Below are positions 45,438-54,074 of a DNA stretch of 58,679 bases, in pieces. Numbering within the stretch: the stretch's first letter is position 1; each line of letters starts with the position of its first letter. Location: positions 44,081 to 102,759 of the forward strand of contig NZ_LT797706.1 of NCBI RefSeq assembly GCF_900009135.1. The letters run 5' to 3'. Below the pieces are notes generated by a model, which had not been told where the DNA came from, did no database searches, and saw only the letters and a list, made by a program, of their open reading frames with translations. Position numbers and translations under genes: made by a program. Source of the DNA: Planktothrix sp. PCC 11201. GTDB lineage: Bacteria > Cyanobacteriota > Cyanobacteriia > Cyanobacteriales > Microcoleaceae.

Positions 45438-46620
45438 GCAAAATTGAAATAGTTGTTGAGCGAGATCGGACTTTTCTCAAGGCTTGAATGGTGTTGATCG
45501 TATGCTCTGCCACTTGGTTAATTTCTGATTCTGTGGTGAACCGACCCAAACCAAAACGAATCGAAGCATAGGCTAAATGATCCGAATGACCTAATGCTTT
45601 TAAAACGTGGGAGGGTTCAATTTTAGTTGAGGTACAAGCAGAACCAGATGATACCGCCATCATCGTTTGTAATCCCAATAATAAAGCCTGACCATCAACG
45701 CCGTCAATACTAATATTTAAATTTCCAGCTAACCGTTGGGTTGGATGACCATTCAAATAAATTCCTTCTAGGGCTGATAATTTATTCCAGAGGGTTTCTC
45801 TGAGTTGAATTAATTGTTGAGTTTCTGTTAGTCTTTGGGATAGGGCAATCTCAATTGCTTTAGCAAATCCGACAATTTGGGGGGTACATAAAGTTCCTGA
45901 ACGCATTCCCCGTTCATGCCCCCCACCATGGAGTTGAGCCGCTAATTTCACTCTAGGATTTCTCCGCCGTACATATAATGCTCCGATCCCTTTGGGGCCA
46001 TAAATTTTATGGGCGGTTAAAGACATTAAATCAATATTTAATTGCTGAACATCTAAAGGAATTTTACCGACAGCTTGGGCGGCATCGGTATGAAATAAAA
46101 CTCCATGATGATGACAAAGTTCTCCAATTTCAGCCAGGGGTTGCAGTACCCCAATTTCATTATTAGCCGCCATAATTGAGACTAAAATAGTATCGGGACG
46201 CAGGCCTATTTTCAGGTCAGCTAAATCAATAATTCCATCGGATTTCACCCCAAGATAAGTAACTTCAAACCCCAAAGTTTCCAAATAATGACAAGGATCA
46301 AGAACAGCATTATGTTCGGTCATGACGGTAATAATATGTCTGCCTTTATTAAAATAGGCTTCAGCTACTCCTTTTAAGGCTAAATTGTTAGATTCCGTGG
46401 CTCCACTGGTGAAAATAATTTCTTCAGGAGCACAGTTAATCCCATTAGCAATAATTTCCCTAGCCTGTTTAACGGCCGCTTCAGCTTCCCACCCATAAAT
46501 ATGATTAATACTGGCGGCATTGCCAAAATATTCGTTAAAATAGGGTAACATTGCTTCTAAAACCAAGGGATCAACGGGGGTTGTGGCGTTACAATCCAGA
46601 TAAATTGGACGTTTAGACAT
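45430..46620 (-). CDS. cysteine desulfurase (NifS/IscS class)
   Basis: PLP enzyme that takes sulfur from cysteine for Fe-S cluster assembly. The 396-residue protein has the N-terminal YLDCNATTPVDP, PLP-binding His in TEHNAVLDP, DAAQAVGK, the PLP lysine Lys205 in TAHKIYGPKG, and the sulfur-carrying Cys329 in SSGSACTS. The active loop length and RRNPRVKLAAQLHGGGHERGMRSGT segment fit the NifS/IscS class rather than SufS. An Nfu-type scaffold gene lies about 0.9 kb away on the other strand, so the two may serve the same pathway. Confidence 0.95.
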   Translation of the reverse strand: MSKRPIYLDCNATTPVDPLVLEAMLPYFNEYFGNAASINHIYGWEAEAAVKQAREIIANGINCAPEEIIFTSGATESNNLALKGVAEAYFNKGRHIITVMTEHNAVLDPCHYLETLGFEVTYLGVKSDGIIDLADLKIGLRPDTILVSIMAANNEIGVLQPLAEIGELCHHHGVLFHTDAAQAVGKIPLDVQQLNIDLMSLTAHKIYGPKGIGALYVRRRNPRVKLAAQLHGGGHERGMRSGTLCTPQIVGFAKAIEIALSQRLTETQQLIQLRETLWNKLSALEGIYLNGHPTQRLAGNLNISIDGVDGQALLLGLQTMMAVSSGSACTSTKIEPSHVLKALGHSDHLAYASIRFGLGRFTTESEINQVAEHTINTIQALRKVRSRSTTISILPN

Positions 46621-46754
46621 AATTATTGCTAATAAAAATAGGTGGGTTTTAATCTCTAGTCCTCAAGTTTAGTCTATTTTTTTTGATACCGAACCCAGTA
46701 AACCCTTAATATTCTATAATAGAGATTGTGGTGCTGTTCATCCCTAACTATTTT

Positions 46755-47405
46755 ATGGCTGAATCAAAAAACGCTTTAGATTTATTTCGGACTGCTTATG
46801 AACATCGTTATACCTGGGACTCTCACTTCCCCGGTTATCGGGCTGATATTGAACTGAAACAGGGGGATGAAGTCTACACCGGACAGATTCAGATTAACCC
46901 AGACCTGACGGTAGAAGTGAGTCAAATTGCCGACGAAGAAGTCAAGCAAAGCGTCTATACCCAACTGCGGGATGTGGTCACCCATCGCAAACGCAGTTCT
47001 TTTGAACAAGCCCATGGAAAAAATAAATTTAGTTTAGGAGAAATTGACGATACCGGGGCTTTAGAAATCCTAGTCGAAGGTGATGCGATGGGATCAAATT
47101 ATTCCGTGCGTGGCGATCAAATTTCTCGGGTTAGTCGCGTCATGGGTCGGATGGCATTTGTGATTAATACCCATGAAAGTTTAGACACCGGAGAAGGTTA
47201 CGCCGCCGCCCGTTATGATGCGGTATTTCGTAACCCTCAAACTCAGGAAATCATCAAGGAACTTGAGTTTGAAGATACCTTTGAAAAATTTGGCAACTAT
47301 TACATTATGACTCGCCAAGTAGTTCATTCTAAAGAAGCCGACAAAACCACAAAAACGGAGTTCAACTATTCCCAAGTCAAACTACTTGAACCCGTTGCTG
47401 TTTAA
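46755..47405 (+). CDS. DUF3386 family protein
   Basis: 216 residues from ATG 46755; the frame opens earlier at a less likely GTG. The DUF3386 pattern is clear: NALDLFRTAYEHRYTWDSHFPGYRADIEL, VEVSQIADEEVKQSVYTQLRDVVTHRKR, GDAMGSNYSVRGDQISRVSRVMGRMAFVINTHESLDTGEGYAAARYDAVF. A cyanobacterial family, also in plants, of unknown function. No signal or membrane helix. It is divergent from the cysteine desulfurase gene. Confidence 0.9.
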   Translation: MAESKNALDLFRTAYEHRYTWDSHFPGYRADIELKQGDEVYTGQIQINPDLTVEVSQIADEEVKQSVYTQLRDVVTHRKRSSFEQAHGKNKFSLGEIDDTGALEILVEGDAMGSNYSVRGDQISRVSRVMGRMAFVINTHESLDTGEGYAAARYDAVFRNPQTQEIIKELEFEDTFEKFGNYYIMTRQVVHSKEADKTTKTEFNYSQVKLLEPVAV

Positions 47406-47510
47406 CTTTGATCAGTGATCAATAACCTAGAATTAATTGATCTGCAAATAACGTTAGGGTCAACAACTCACCGTTAAATCAAATTCTGTACTATCAATTT
47501 AAGGTAAATC

Positions 47511-47750
47511 ATGGATACATTAGCACTAACTGAAGAAAACGTAGAGACAGTTTTAGATGAACTTCGTCCTTATCTAATGTCGGACGGGGGAAATGTAGAA
47601 ATTGTTGAACTTGATGGCCCGATTGTTCGACTCCGACTCCAAGGCGCCTGTGGTTCCTGTCCGAGTTCGACGATGACTTTAAAAATGGGAATCGAACGCC
47701 GTTTACGCGAAAGAATTCCTGAAATTGATCTGGTGGAAGCCGTGGCTTAG
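47511..47750 (+). CDS. Nfu-type Fe-S cluster scaffold (NifU C-terminal domain)
   Basis: 79 residues forming a stand-alone NifU_C domain: [72 protein letters not shown]. The CGSC motif binds a 4Fe-4S cluster between two subunits for transfer to target proteins, photosystem I among them in cyanobacteria (family knowledge). The length is that of cyanobacterial NfuA. It follows the DUF3386 gene on the same strand and lies near the cysteine desulfurase. Confidence 0.94.
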   Translation: MDTLALTEENVETVLDELRPYLMSDGGNVEIVELDGPIVRLRLQGACGSCPSSTMTLKMGIERRLRERIPEIDLVEAVA

Positions 47751-47852
47751 GAGAGCTTTTCCCGAACCCATTGTCCAAGGTTCAATGAGCAATCATCATG
47801 AACTTTGGACTCGATAAATTTTCCCTTTTTCTCTCTCATTTCTGTTCCCTCC

Positions 47853-49697
47853 ATGCGTGTTTTATTGGTAGAAGATGATCCGGATCTGGCTGAGACTTTG
47901 GTGGTGGCTTTAGTTCACCAAGGGTACACTGTTGACAGGGCAACAGATGGCAGGGATGGGTGGGAAAAAGCACAAAAATTGACCTATGATTTAATGATCT
48001 TAGATGTGGGATTACCCCATTTAGATGGGATTAGTTTATGTAAAAAACTGCGATCGCAAAATATTATAAATCCAATTATCTTATTAACCGCTTACAATCA
48101 TCGAGAAGATAAGGTTAAAGGCTTTGATGCGGGTGCGGATGATTATGTGGTTAAACCCTTTGATATTCAGGAATTATTAGCTCGAATTCGAGCCATCTTG
48201 CGCCGACAGCAGCAAATACCCTCGACTCTCTTAGAATGGGAAAATCTACATTTGGATACAAATACCTGTGAAGTGACCTATCAACAAACTCACCTCAATT
48301 TAACCCCTAAAGAATATGGGCTATTAGAATTATTTCTCAAACATCATCAACAGGTTTTTAGTTTAGACCTCATCTTAGAAAAACTTTGGACATTTGAAGA
48401 TCCCCCAACGGAAAATACTGTACGGGCGCATATTAAAGGATTAAGAAATAAACTTAAAAATGTGGGTGCCCCCTCAGATTTGATTGAAACAGTGTATGGC
48501 ATAGGTTATCGTCTTAAACAACAATCTCACCCTAAAATAGAACCTAAAAAAAATAGTAAAAAATCCGAACCCAATCAAGATAAACTGAATCAAGCCATTG
48601 TTGAAATTTGGCATAGGTATCAAGGCAAAATTTTTGACCGCATTACCCTATTAGAAGAATTTTCTCTCTCCCACCAACAGGAAAAACCCGATCAAAATAT
48701 TCAAAAAGCTCGACAAGAAGCCCATAAACTTGCCGGATCTTTAGGAACTTTTGGTTTAGGGGGAGGCTCAATTATCGCCAGAGAAATCGAACAACTCTGT
48801 CAAAATTCAACCTTAAACCTAGCAGAAATCACCCTCTTTCAAAAATTAGTCTCTAAACTCAAGCAGGAAGTTGAGCAATACTCTCCCGCTTCCACCAGAG
48901 AAAACTCCCAACCCACCCCGATTAAATCCGACCATCAAGTTTGGATTATTAGTCAAGATCAATTATTAATTGAATCCGTACAAATAGCCGCTAATAATTT
49001 AGGAATAAAAACCCAAATTCTCACCGATTTATCATTAATTACAGCCATCCAATTACAATCCCATAAAAAATCCTATCCTCCCCTCGTATTTTTAGATTTT
49101 GACTTCTATTTCTCCTATGAGTTATTAACCCAACTCACCCAACAAACTCCCCCGATTCCTGTGATTGTTTTAACGCAACAAAAAAACTTAACCCAACGGG
49201 TAAAAGTCGCCCAATTTGGCGGCCAAGGATTCCTAGAAAAACCCATCACCTCAGAACAAATTATTAAACTGATGATGGATACCTTTCGTCAAAACTGTAG
49301 CTTCAATGCTAAAGTTTTAATTGTTGATGATGATGCCCAGATTCTAGCCACCTTTCAAACCCTACTGGAACCTTGGGGAATTCAAACCTTTACTGTCGAA
49401 GACCCCCGAAATTTTTGGGAAATTCTCAAAACCACCACCCCAGACCTACTGATTTTAGATATTGAAATGCCCTATTTAGATGGTATTGAACTCTGTCAAA
49501 TTGTTCGGGCTGACTCCCGTTGGAAAAGTTTACCCGTGATGTTCCTGACCGCCCATACCAATCGAGATCTACAACATCAAGTTTTTATGGTCGGTGCCGA
49601 TGACTACTTAACAAAAACAACAGAAGCTTCTATCCTTGTTAATCGCATTTTAAATCGATTACGACGAACCCAGAGTTTACGAGAATCCTCAACCTAA
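47853..49697 (+). CDS. five-domain response regulator (REC-wHTH-HPt-REC-REC)
   Basis: 614 residues from ATG 47853 (MRVLLVEDDPDLAETL); the frame opens earlier at 47805 but the receiver begins here. Domain order: REC1 (phospho-acceptor Asp51 in ILDVGLPHLDG, acidic pair Glu7-Asp8), OmpR-type winged helix (about 125-225), HPt (about 255-345, His291 in AHKLAGSLGTFG), a degenerate REC (about 350-465, FLDFDF with the acidic pocket largely lost but the KP motif kept), and a complete REC (about 485-605, acidic VDDD, Asp536 in ILDIEMPYLDG). A DNA-binding regulator that also contains its own relay modules. A PAS histidine kinase follows. Confidence 0.92.
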   Translation: MRVLLVEDDPDLAETLVVALVHQGYTVDRATDGRDGWEKAQKLTYDLMILDVGLPHLDGISLCKKLRSQNIINPIILLTAYNHREDKVKGFDAGADDYVVKPFDIQELLARIRAILRRQQQIPSTLLEWENLHLDTNTCEVTYQQTHLNLTPKEYGLLELFLKHHQQVFSLDLILEKLWTFEDPPTENTVRAHIKGLRNKLKNVGAPSDLIETVYGIGYRLKQQSHPKIEPKKNSKKSEPNQDKLNQAIVEIWHRYQGKIFDRITLLEEFSLSHQQEKPDQNIQKARQEAHKLAGSLGTFGLGGGSIIAREIEQLCQNSTLNLAEITLFQKLVSKLKQEVEQYSPASTRENSQPTPIKSDHQVWIISQDQLLIESVQIAANNLGIKTQILTDLSLITAIQLQSHKKSYPPLVFLDFDFYFSYELLTQLTQQTPPIPVIVLTQQKNLTQRVKVAQFGGQGFLEKPITSEQIIKLMMDTFRQNCSFNAKVLIVDDDAQILATFQTLLEPWGIQTFTVEDPRNFWEILKTTTPDLLILDIEMPYLDGIELCQIVRADSRWKSLPVMFLTAHTNRDLQHQVFMVGADDYLTKTTEASILVNRILNRLRRTQSLRESST

Positions 49698-49708
49698 GTT
49701 GAGTGGAT

Positions 49709-49828
49709 TTTTCCCTAATCCCGATTAAAATTCACAAAACCATTGAAACTTTATTAAAATGATTAACTTTTTTCCTGAACCCGATCAAAATCAACAAAAC
49801 CATTAAAACTTTATTAAAATGATTAATC
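49709..49828 (+). repeat. 60-bp direct duplication spanning the kinase start codon
   Basis: Copy 1 (49709-49768) and copy 2 (49769-49828) share CACAAAACCATTGAAACTTT-type text and the TTATTAAAATGATTAA end. The period is 60 bp, so each copy has an ATG (49759 and 49819). The second is the kinase start. Confidence 0.85.
49759..49806 (+). CDS. 15-codon upstream mini-ORF (possible leader peptide)
   Basis: The first copy of the duplication starts an ORF MINFFPEPDQNQQNH that stops with TAA 12 bp before the kinase ATG. It is in the same position relative to its copy as the real start. Whether it is translated is unknown; no separate Shine-Dalgarno is visible. Confidence 0.3.
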   Translation: MINFFPEPDQNQQNH

Positions 49829-51867
49829 AAAATTCCGAAACTGAAACTCAATTGATTGCTTCCCTACAAGCAATCAATCAGCGCTTAATTCAAGAAATTC
49901 AAGAACGAAAGCGGGTAGAAGAAGAATTGCGAGAGAGTTCAGAACGGTTGAAAACCTTAATTAATGCCATGCCGGATTTAGTCTGTTTCAAAGACGCTTC
50001 AGGACGTTGGTTAGAAGCCAATCAAGCAACCATAGAATTGTTTCAACTCCAGACCTTAGACTATCAAGGAAAATCCGATATTGAACTAGCAGAATTAGTG
50101 GCACAGTTTCAGGGTAGAACCCTCGGTCAAAATGCCTTAATCAATTTTAATAGTCAACAATCTGACCAAGAAGCCTGGAAAAACAAACAACCCTCCCAGC
50201 AGCAAGAAATTATCCCAGATGTTAATGGCAACCCTAAAATTTTTGATGTGATTAAGGTTCCTTTATTTCATCCGAATGGAGAACGAAAAGGATTAGTGAT
50301 CTTAGGACGAGATATTACCGAACATCAACAAGCCGAAAATGCTTATAAACAATTAGCTGCCATTGTAGAATCCTCCGAAGATGGAATTATTGGCAAAACC
50401 TTAGAAGGACAAATTATTAGCTGGAATAACGGGGCGAAACAAATTTATGGTTACTCCGAAACTGAAGTTAAAGACTGTCCCTTTAGCTTATTAACCTTAC
50501 CTGAAAGATCGAGTGAAGTGCCTCAAATTCTAGCCAGTATCCAATCCGGGGGAAGTATTGATCATTATGAAACCGTTCATATTCGTAAAGATGGACAACA
50601 TATTGATGTTTCTTTAACCATTTCTCCGATGAAAGATGAACGGGGAAATATTACGGGAATCTCTACAATTTCTCGGGATATTAGTTATCAAAAAAGAATC
50701 GAAAAAACCCTAGAACAACTCCGTCATCAAAATGAGTTAATTTTAGATTCAGCCGGAGAAGGAATTTGTGGTTTAAACCAAGAGGGCAAAATCACCTTTG
50801 CTAATCCCGCTGCTGCCAGAATCACCGGATACACTGTCCGAGAATTACTGATGAGTGATTGGCAAAAAATTACCCAAGAAATGATCACTTTTTCTTCCTC
50901 TGAGACTCCCCAAAAAAACCTCTATTCCGGTTATAAATCACTAACTAATCAACAAAGTTCCCAAATTTTTGCCACCTTAGAAGATGGTTTAGTTCGTCAT
51001 GTTGTTCACGAAGTTTTTTGGCATCGAAATGGGTCTTATTTCCCCGTCGAATATGTGAGCACGCCCATTCAAAACCAAGGAAAAATTATTGGGGCTGTGG
51101 TCATCTTTAAAGATATTACTGAAAGGCAAGCCATGGAAAAAATGAAAGATGAATTTATCTCCGTTGTCAGTCATGAACTTAGGACTCCTTTAACCTCAAT
51201 TCATGGTGCTTTAGGATTATTAGCCAGTGGATTATTAGATACCCAACCCGAACGAGTTAAACGAATGTTTGACATTGCTGTTGCTAATACAACTCGTTTG
51301 GTTCGTTTAATTAACGATATTCTCGATTTAGAACGGATGCAGGCTGGGCAAATTACCCTCGATAAAAAATACTGTAATTTAGCCGATTTAATGGTTCAAG
51401 CGAATAATGAAATGATCGCCATGGCGGAAAAATCTGGTGTAAAGTTATCAATGAAACCCCTAGGAGTTCATCTCTGGGTCGCCCCAGACCGAATTATTCA
51501 AGTATTCACTAATTTATTAAGTAATGCGATCAGATTTTCTCATGTTGATAGTTGCATTTGGTTTGATGCCACCCTCCACCATTCCAGTCTATCCAGTTCC
51601 CGCTTGGAAGTTTTAATTACCATCAAAGACCAAGGACGGGGAATTCCCAGCGATAAACTGGAAACCATTTTTGGTCGTTTTCAACAGGTGGACGCCTCCG
51701 ACTCCCGCCAGAAAGGGGGAACTGGACTGGGACTCGCTATTTGTCGCAGCATTGTGCAGCAACACGGGGGTCACATTTGGGCGGAAAGTCAATTGGGCAA
51801 GGGAAGCACCTTTTTTGTGCGTTTACCCATTGCGGCCGAAGTTGGAGAAGATATTGATTTTCAGTAA
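49819..51867 (+). CDS. multi-PAS sensor histidine kinase
   Basis: 682 residues, no membrane helix. A short coiled coil (RLIQEIQERKRVEEELRES) is followed by three PAS domains (about 38-165, 170-290 and 297-430), with PAC-type ends such as FHPNGERKGLVILGRDITEHQ and ISPMKDERGNITGISTISRDIS. HisKA has His452 in VSHELRTPLTSIHGALGLL, and HATPase has N-box LLSNAIRFSH, G1 IKDQGRGIP, F-box FGRFQQVDASD and G2 GGTGLGLAIC. It is soluble, so it senses a cytoplasmic cue, possibly redox or a small ligand. It is 120 bp downstream of the five-domain regulator and probably its partner. Confidence 0.93.
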   Translation: MINQNSETETQLIASLQAINQRLIQEIQERKRVEEELRESSERLKTLINAMPDLVCFKDASGRWLEANQATIELFQLQTLDYQGKSDIELAELVAQFQGRTLGQNALINFNSQQSDQEAWKNKQPSQQQEIIPDVNGNPKIFDVIKVPLFHPNGERKGLVILGRDITEHQQAENAYKQLAAIVESSEDGIIGKTLEGQIISWNNGAKQIYGYSETEVKDCPFSLLTLPERSSEVPQILASIQSGGSIDHYETVHIRKDGQHIDVSLTISPMKDERGNITGISTISRDISYQKRIEKTLEQLRHQNELILDSAGEGICGLNQEGKITFANPAAARITGYTVRELLMSDWQKITQEMITFSSSETPQKNLYSGYKSLTNQQSSQIFATLEDGLVRHVVHEVFWHRNGSYFPVEYVSTPIQNQGKIIGAVVIFKDITERQAMEKMKDEFISVVSHELRTPLTSIHGALGLLASGLLDTQPERVKRMFDIAVANTTRLVRLINDILDLERMQAGQITLDKKYCNLADLMVQANNEMIAMAEKSGVKLSMKPLGVHLWVAPDRIIQVFTNLLSNAIRFSHVDSCIWFDATLHHSSLSSSRLEVLITIKDQGRGIPSDKLETIFGRFQQVDASDSRQKGGTGLGLAICRSIVQQHGGHIWAESQLGKGSTFFVRLPIAAEVGEDIDFQ

Positions 51868-51991
51868 TATAAAGTTTTGTAAAAAAAAACGAATTTCTAT
51901 CACTATTTTTCTTTTCTTCACAAGATCTTCATACTTCCCTTTTATCCTGAATAGTGTAGTCCACCTGCACTTGCAGCCAGACTTAATGCAA

Positions 51992-52009
51992 CTCACCTAG
52001 GAGGTGGAG
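51992..52009 (+). promoter_or_regulatory. Shine-Dalgarno held in a hairpin
   Basis: CACCT (51994-51998), AGG loop, AGGTG (52002-52006). The strong AGGAGGTG ribosome site for the gene at 52013 can pair with the CACCT just upstream, extended by one or two further pairs. Opening this fold could control translation (inference). Confidence 0.45.
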
Positions 52010-52012
52010 ATC

Positions 52013-52234
52013 ATGCCCTCAGTCTATCTTATGCTTCTGACTTTTGCCCTGGGTTCCATCTGGATCTATACACAAACCTCTAATGATGTTCCCTTCGTTT
52101 TAGCGGGAGTGATTGGACTTATCTGCCTAGTTTGGGGGTTTGCCTTCGCCCATTGGAGTCTTCAACTTCTGATTTTACTGGGGTTGTGGCGTTTATATAA
52201 AGTTTATCTACCTGAAGAAGTTAACCTGGGTTGA
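52013..52234 (+). CDS. 73-residue two-helix membrane protein
   Basis: ATG 52013 (MPSVYLMLLTFALGSIWIYT) directly follows an AGGAGGTG Shine-Dalgarno. Hydrophobic helices span about 3-20 and 27-65, the second of which may be two short helices (VPFVLAGVIGLICLVWGFAFAHWSLQLLILLGLWRLY). The C-terminus is short and charged. I do not recognise the family. It lies in front of a strong minus-strand terminator and the HLIP cluster, suggesting a thylakoid or envelope membrane location. Confidence 0.7.
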   Translation: MPSVYLMLLTFALGSIWIYTQTSNDVPFVLAGVIGLICLVWGFAFAHWSLQLLILLGLWRLYKVYLPEEVNLG

Positions 52235-52267
52235 TCTCAATTTCCTTTGTCTATTTTGAACCGCAAA

Positions 52268-52298
52268 AATCCCCCAAACACTACGAATTTGAGGGATT
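52268..52298 (-). terminator. hairpin terminator after the HLIP gene
   Basis: AATCCCCCAAA and TTTGAGGGATT form an 11-bp stem with one mismatch. Read on the minus strand it is followed by ATTTTTG, a good intrinsic terminator for the HLIP gene at 52376-52519. Confidence 0.7.
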
Positions 52299-52375
52299 AT
52301 TGCTATTTAGGGAGTAAATGGGGTTCTGAGGTTAAGTCCTAGAACCCTTCAATGCGTTGAAAAGAATCCGAACAA

Positions 52376-52519
52376 TTACATTAAACCTAATTGAGACAGA
52401 ATCCCTTGACCGGTTAGGAATTCCGTGGCTAAACCAATAGCGAACCCTAGCATCGCTAAACGGCCATTCCAAGTCTCAGCGAAGTCTGTGAACCCAAACT
52501 TGGTATCTTTGCTTTCCAT
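52376..52519 (-). CDS. high-light-inducible protein (HLIP/SCP)
   Basis: A 47-residue one-helix chlorophyll-binding protein. The chlorophyll-binding motif is clear: FAETWNGRLAMLGFAIGLATEFLTGQGIL, with the Glu-x2-Asn-x-Arg core ExWNGRLAMLG that binds chlorophyll a and the paired Arg. HLIPs quench excess light or help load chlorophyll onto photosystem proteins. It lies upstream of a terminator and on the same strand as the DUF3611 gene behind it. Confidence 0.93.
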   Translation of the reverse strand: MESKDTKFGFTDFAETWNGRLAMLGFAIGLATEFLTGQGILSQLGLM

Positions 52520-52639
52520 AATCAAAAACTCTCCTGTTTGCTTGAGCCAACTACATAAAAGTTAACACAAATTTCTCAAGTTTGCAACTTTTTGTTAAAA
52601 ATGATTGACAAAAATCCAAAACCTTTATTTATCTGGGAT

Positions 52640-53224
52640 TCAATTCTTGTAAATTCGATTGATCAACCACAGCGCCCCAGCAATCCCAACAAAATGAGCA
52701 AGAATCGTATGGGTATTGGCTAGAACCACGAAAAAATCCAGGGGTTGGATAAAATCCTGCAAGTTGCCAGAAGGGGAGAATAAACCCCGAGGTTGAGAGA
52801 TGGCTTTTGCCAAGAGAATCCCATTAATGGCTTCTGAAGCCAGTAAGGTCACCGCCATTCCACTTAAATTACTGGTTAATCCTATACGAATGCGTTTGAA
52901 AGTTTCTCCCCGACTGGGACGGGTGATACCCGGCGCTTTCAGCCTACGGGCCAAACGAGTATAACCAAAGGCCTGAAAAATACTAAACCCCAAAATCCCC
53001 AATCCGATTAAGGCAAAGACCAAACCCCCACCAATTCCCGATGTAGAGGCCGTTGTTCCCGCCGTCCCGCGACTAAAAACTAAAATAGCGAAAAGCTGAA
53101 TAATAACCGCAATTACCCATAAAACCAGTTGTGTCCAAAAGCAAATCCAGCCTGTGGTACGCAGGGCAGAGGCAACTCGTTGAACCGAATTCGGAGTCGG
53201 TGATGGGTCAGGTAGATAGGACAT
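52640..53224 (-). CDS. DUF3611 family membrane protein
   Basis: 194 residues with about four hydrophobic helices: GWICFWTQLVLWVIAVIIQLFAILVFS, GGLVFALIGLGILGFSIFQAF, LSGMAVTLLASEAINGILLA and FVGIAGALWLINRIY. Segments TRLARRLKAPG and ITRPSRGETFKRIRIGLTSNLSGM fit DUF3611, a family of cyanobacteria and plastids of unknown function. It lies between two HLIP genes, which supports a thylakoid location, but no partner is proven. Confidence 0.88.
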   Translation of the reverse strand: MSYLPDPSPTPNSVQRVASALRTTGWICFWTQLVLWVIAVIIQLFAILVFSRGTAGTTASTSGIGGGLVFALIGLGILGFSIFQAFGYTRLARRLKAPGITRPSRGETFKRIRIGLTSNLSGMAVTLLASEAINGILLAKAISQPRGLFSPSGNLQDFIQPLDFFVVLANTHTILAHFVGIAGALWLINRIYKN

Positions 53225-53284
53225 TTTTTATACGATCAGGGGGTAAAATCAAAATCAACGCATGAAAAACCCAAGGAATTCAAT

Positions 53285-53455
53285 ATGAACCAACCCCAAC
53301 CCACAACAACCCCCAACCTCAACGAACCCAAATTTGGATTCAATCAATATGCTGAACGGTTAAATGGTCGAGCCGCCATGATTGGTTTTTTGATCACCTT
53401 GGCGATTGAATATTTTAGCGGGCAGGGTTTGTTATCCTGGCTAGGGCTGAGTTAA
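53285..53455 (+). CDS. second high-light-inducible protein (HLIP/SCP)
   Basis: A 56-residue one-helix protein. After a Pro/Thr/Asn-rich N-terminus it reads FGFNQYAERLNGRAAMIGFLITLAIEYFSGQGLLSWLGL; the ERLNGRAAMIGF core is the chlorophyll-binding motif. The longer N-terminal extension distinguishes it from the 47-residue HLIP. It is divergent from the DUF3611 gene. Confidence 0.93.
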   Translation: MNQPQPTTTPNLNEPKFGFNQYAERLNGRAAMIGFLITLAIEYFSGQGLLSWLGLS

Positions 53456-53756
53456 TCTTACCAAATCGATTGATTATTGGTCATCAGTCTTCCGTTCAGG
53501 AGTGAGGGTAAATTTAGGATTTCAAGGGTTCACCAGCTGTTTTTGTGATTCACTCAAATCCAGGCTAAATAGAATCCTAAGTTTCCCCTCCATCGAGCGG
53601 ATGACTAATCACCCAAATCCAGTCAATCCCTATAAATTAGGTTAAATTGGGATTAGATAAACTTTCAAGTGAAGAAGATTATAGGATAATGCTATCGGCT
53701 CCCAATCCGAGAGATTGTACTCAAGTTAACCCGTAAAAATTTAGAGTGAAATTGTG

Positions 53757-54047
53757 ATGAATGCTTTATGGCCGCGTGTTCTCAAGTCTGCGTATCGTCG
53801 AGAACCTATTGTTAGTTTTGTGGTCACGGTGGGAACCGTAGATGCAGTGATTGGTGGGGTCAGTTCCAGTGTGTCCTTATTAAGTTTCGGCCTCTCCACC
53901 GTTGGGATCATCTTGGTTTTGCGGTGGTGGATGTGGCAAAAGTCTAAACTGCAACAAGCCGAAACCGCCCCAGAATATGCTCTCCCCCCAAGTTCTGCCC
54001 GCTCTCCCCTTCCTAGATTAACCGATAAGAATCGTTCTTCCTATTAA
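53757..54047 (+). CDS. hypothetical membrane protein, 96 residues
   Basis: The start is ATG 53757, or GTG 53754 immediately before it. Residues about 18-60 contain two hydrophobic helices (IVSFVVTVGTVDAVIGGV, SVSLLSFGLSTVGIILVLRWWMW), and the C-terminal 35 residues are Pro/Ser-rich. I do not recognise a family. It precedes the MerR gene by a few tens of bp on the same strand and may share a transcript with it. Confidence 0.7.
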   Translation: MNALWPRVLKSAYRREPIVSFVVTVGTVDAVIGGVSSSVSLLSFGLSTVGIILVLRWWMWQKSKLQQAETAPEYALPPSSARSPLPRLTDKNRSSY

Positions 54048-54074
54048 GTCCGTTAATAGTTGGGATTACGGAAA

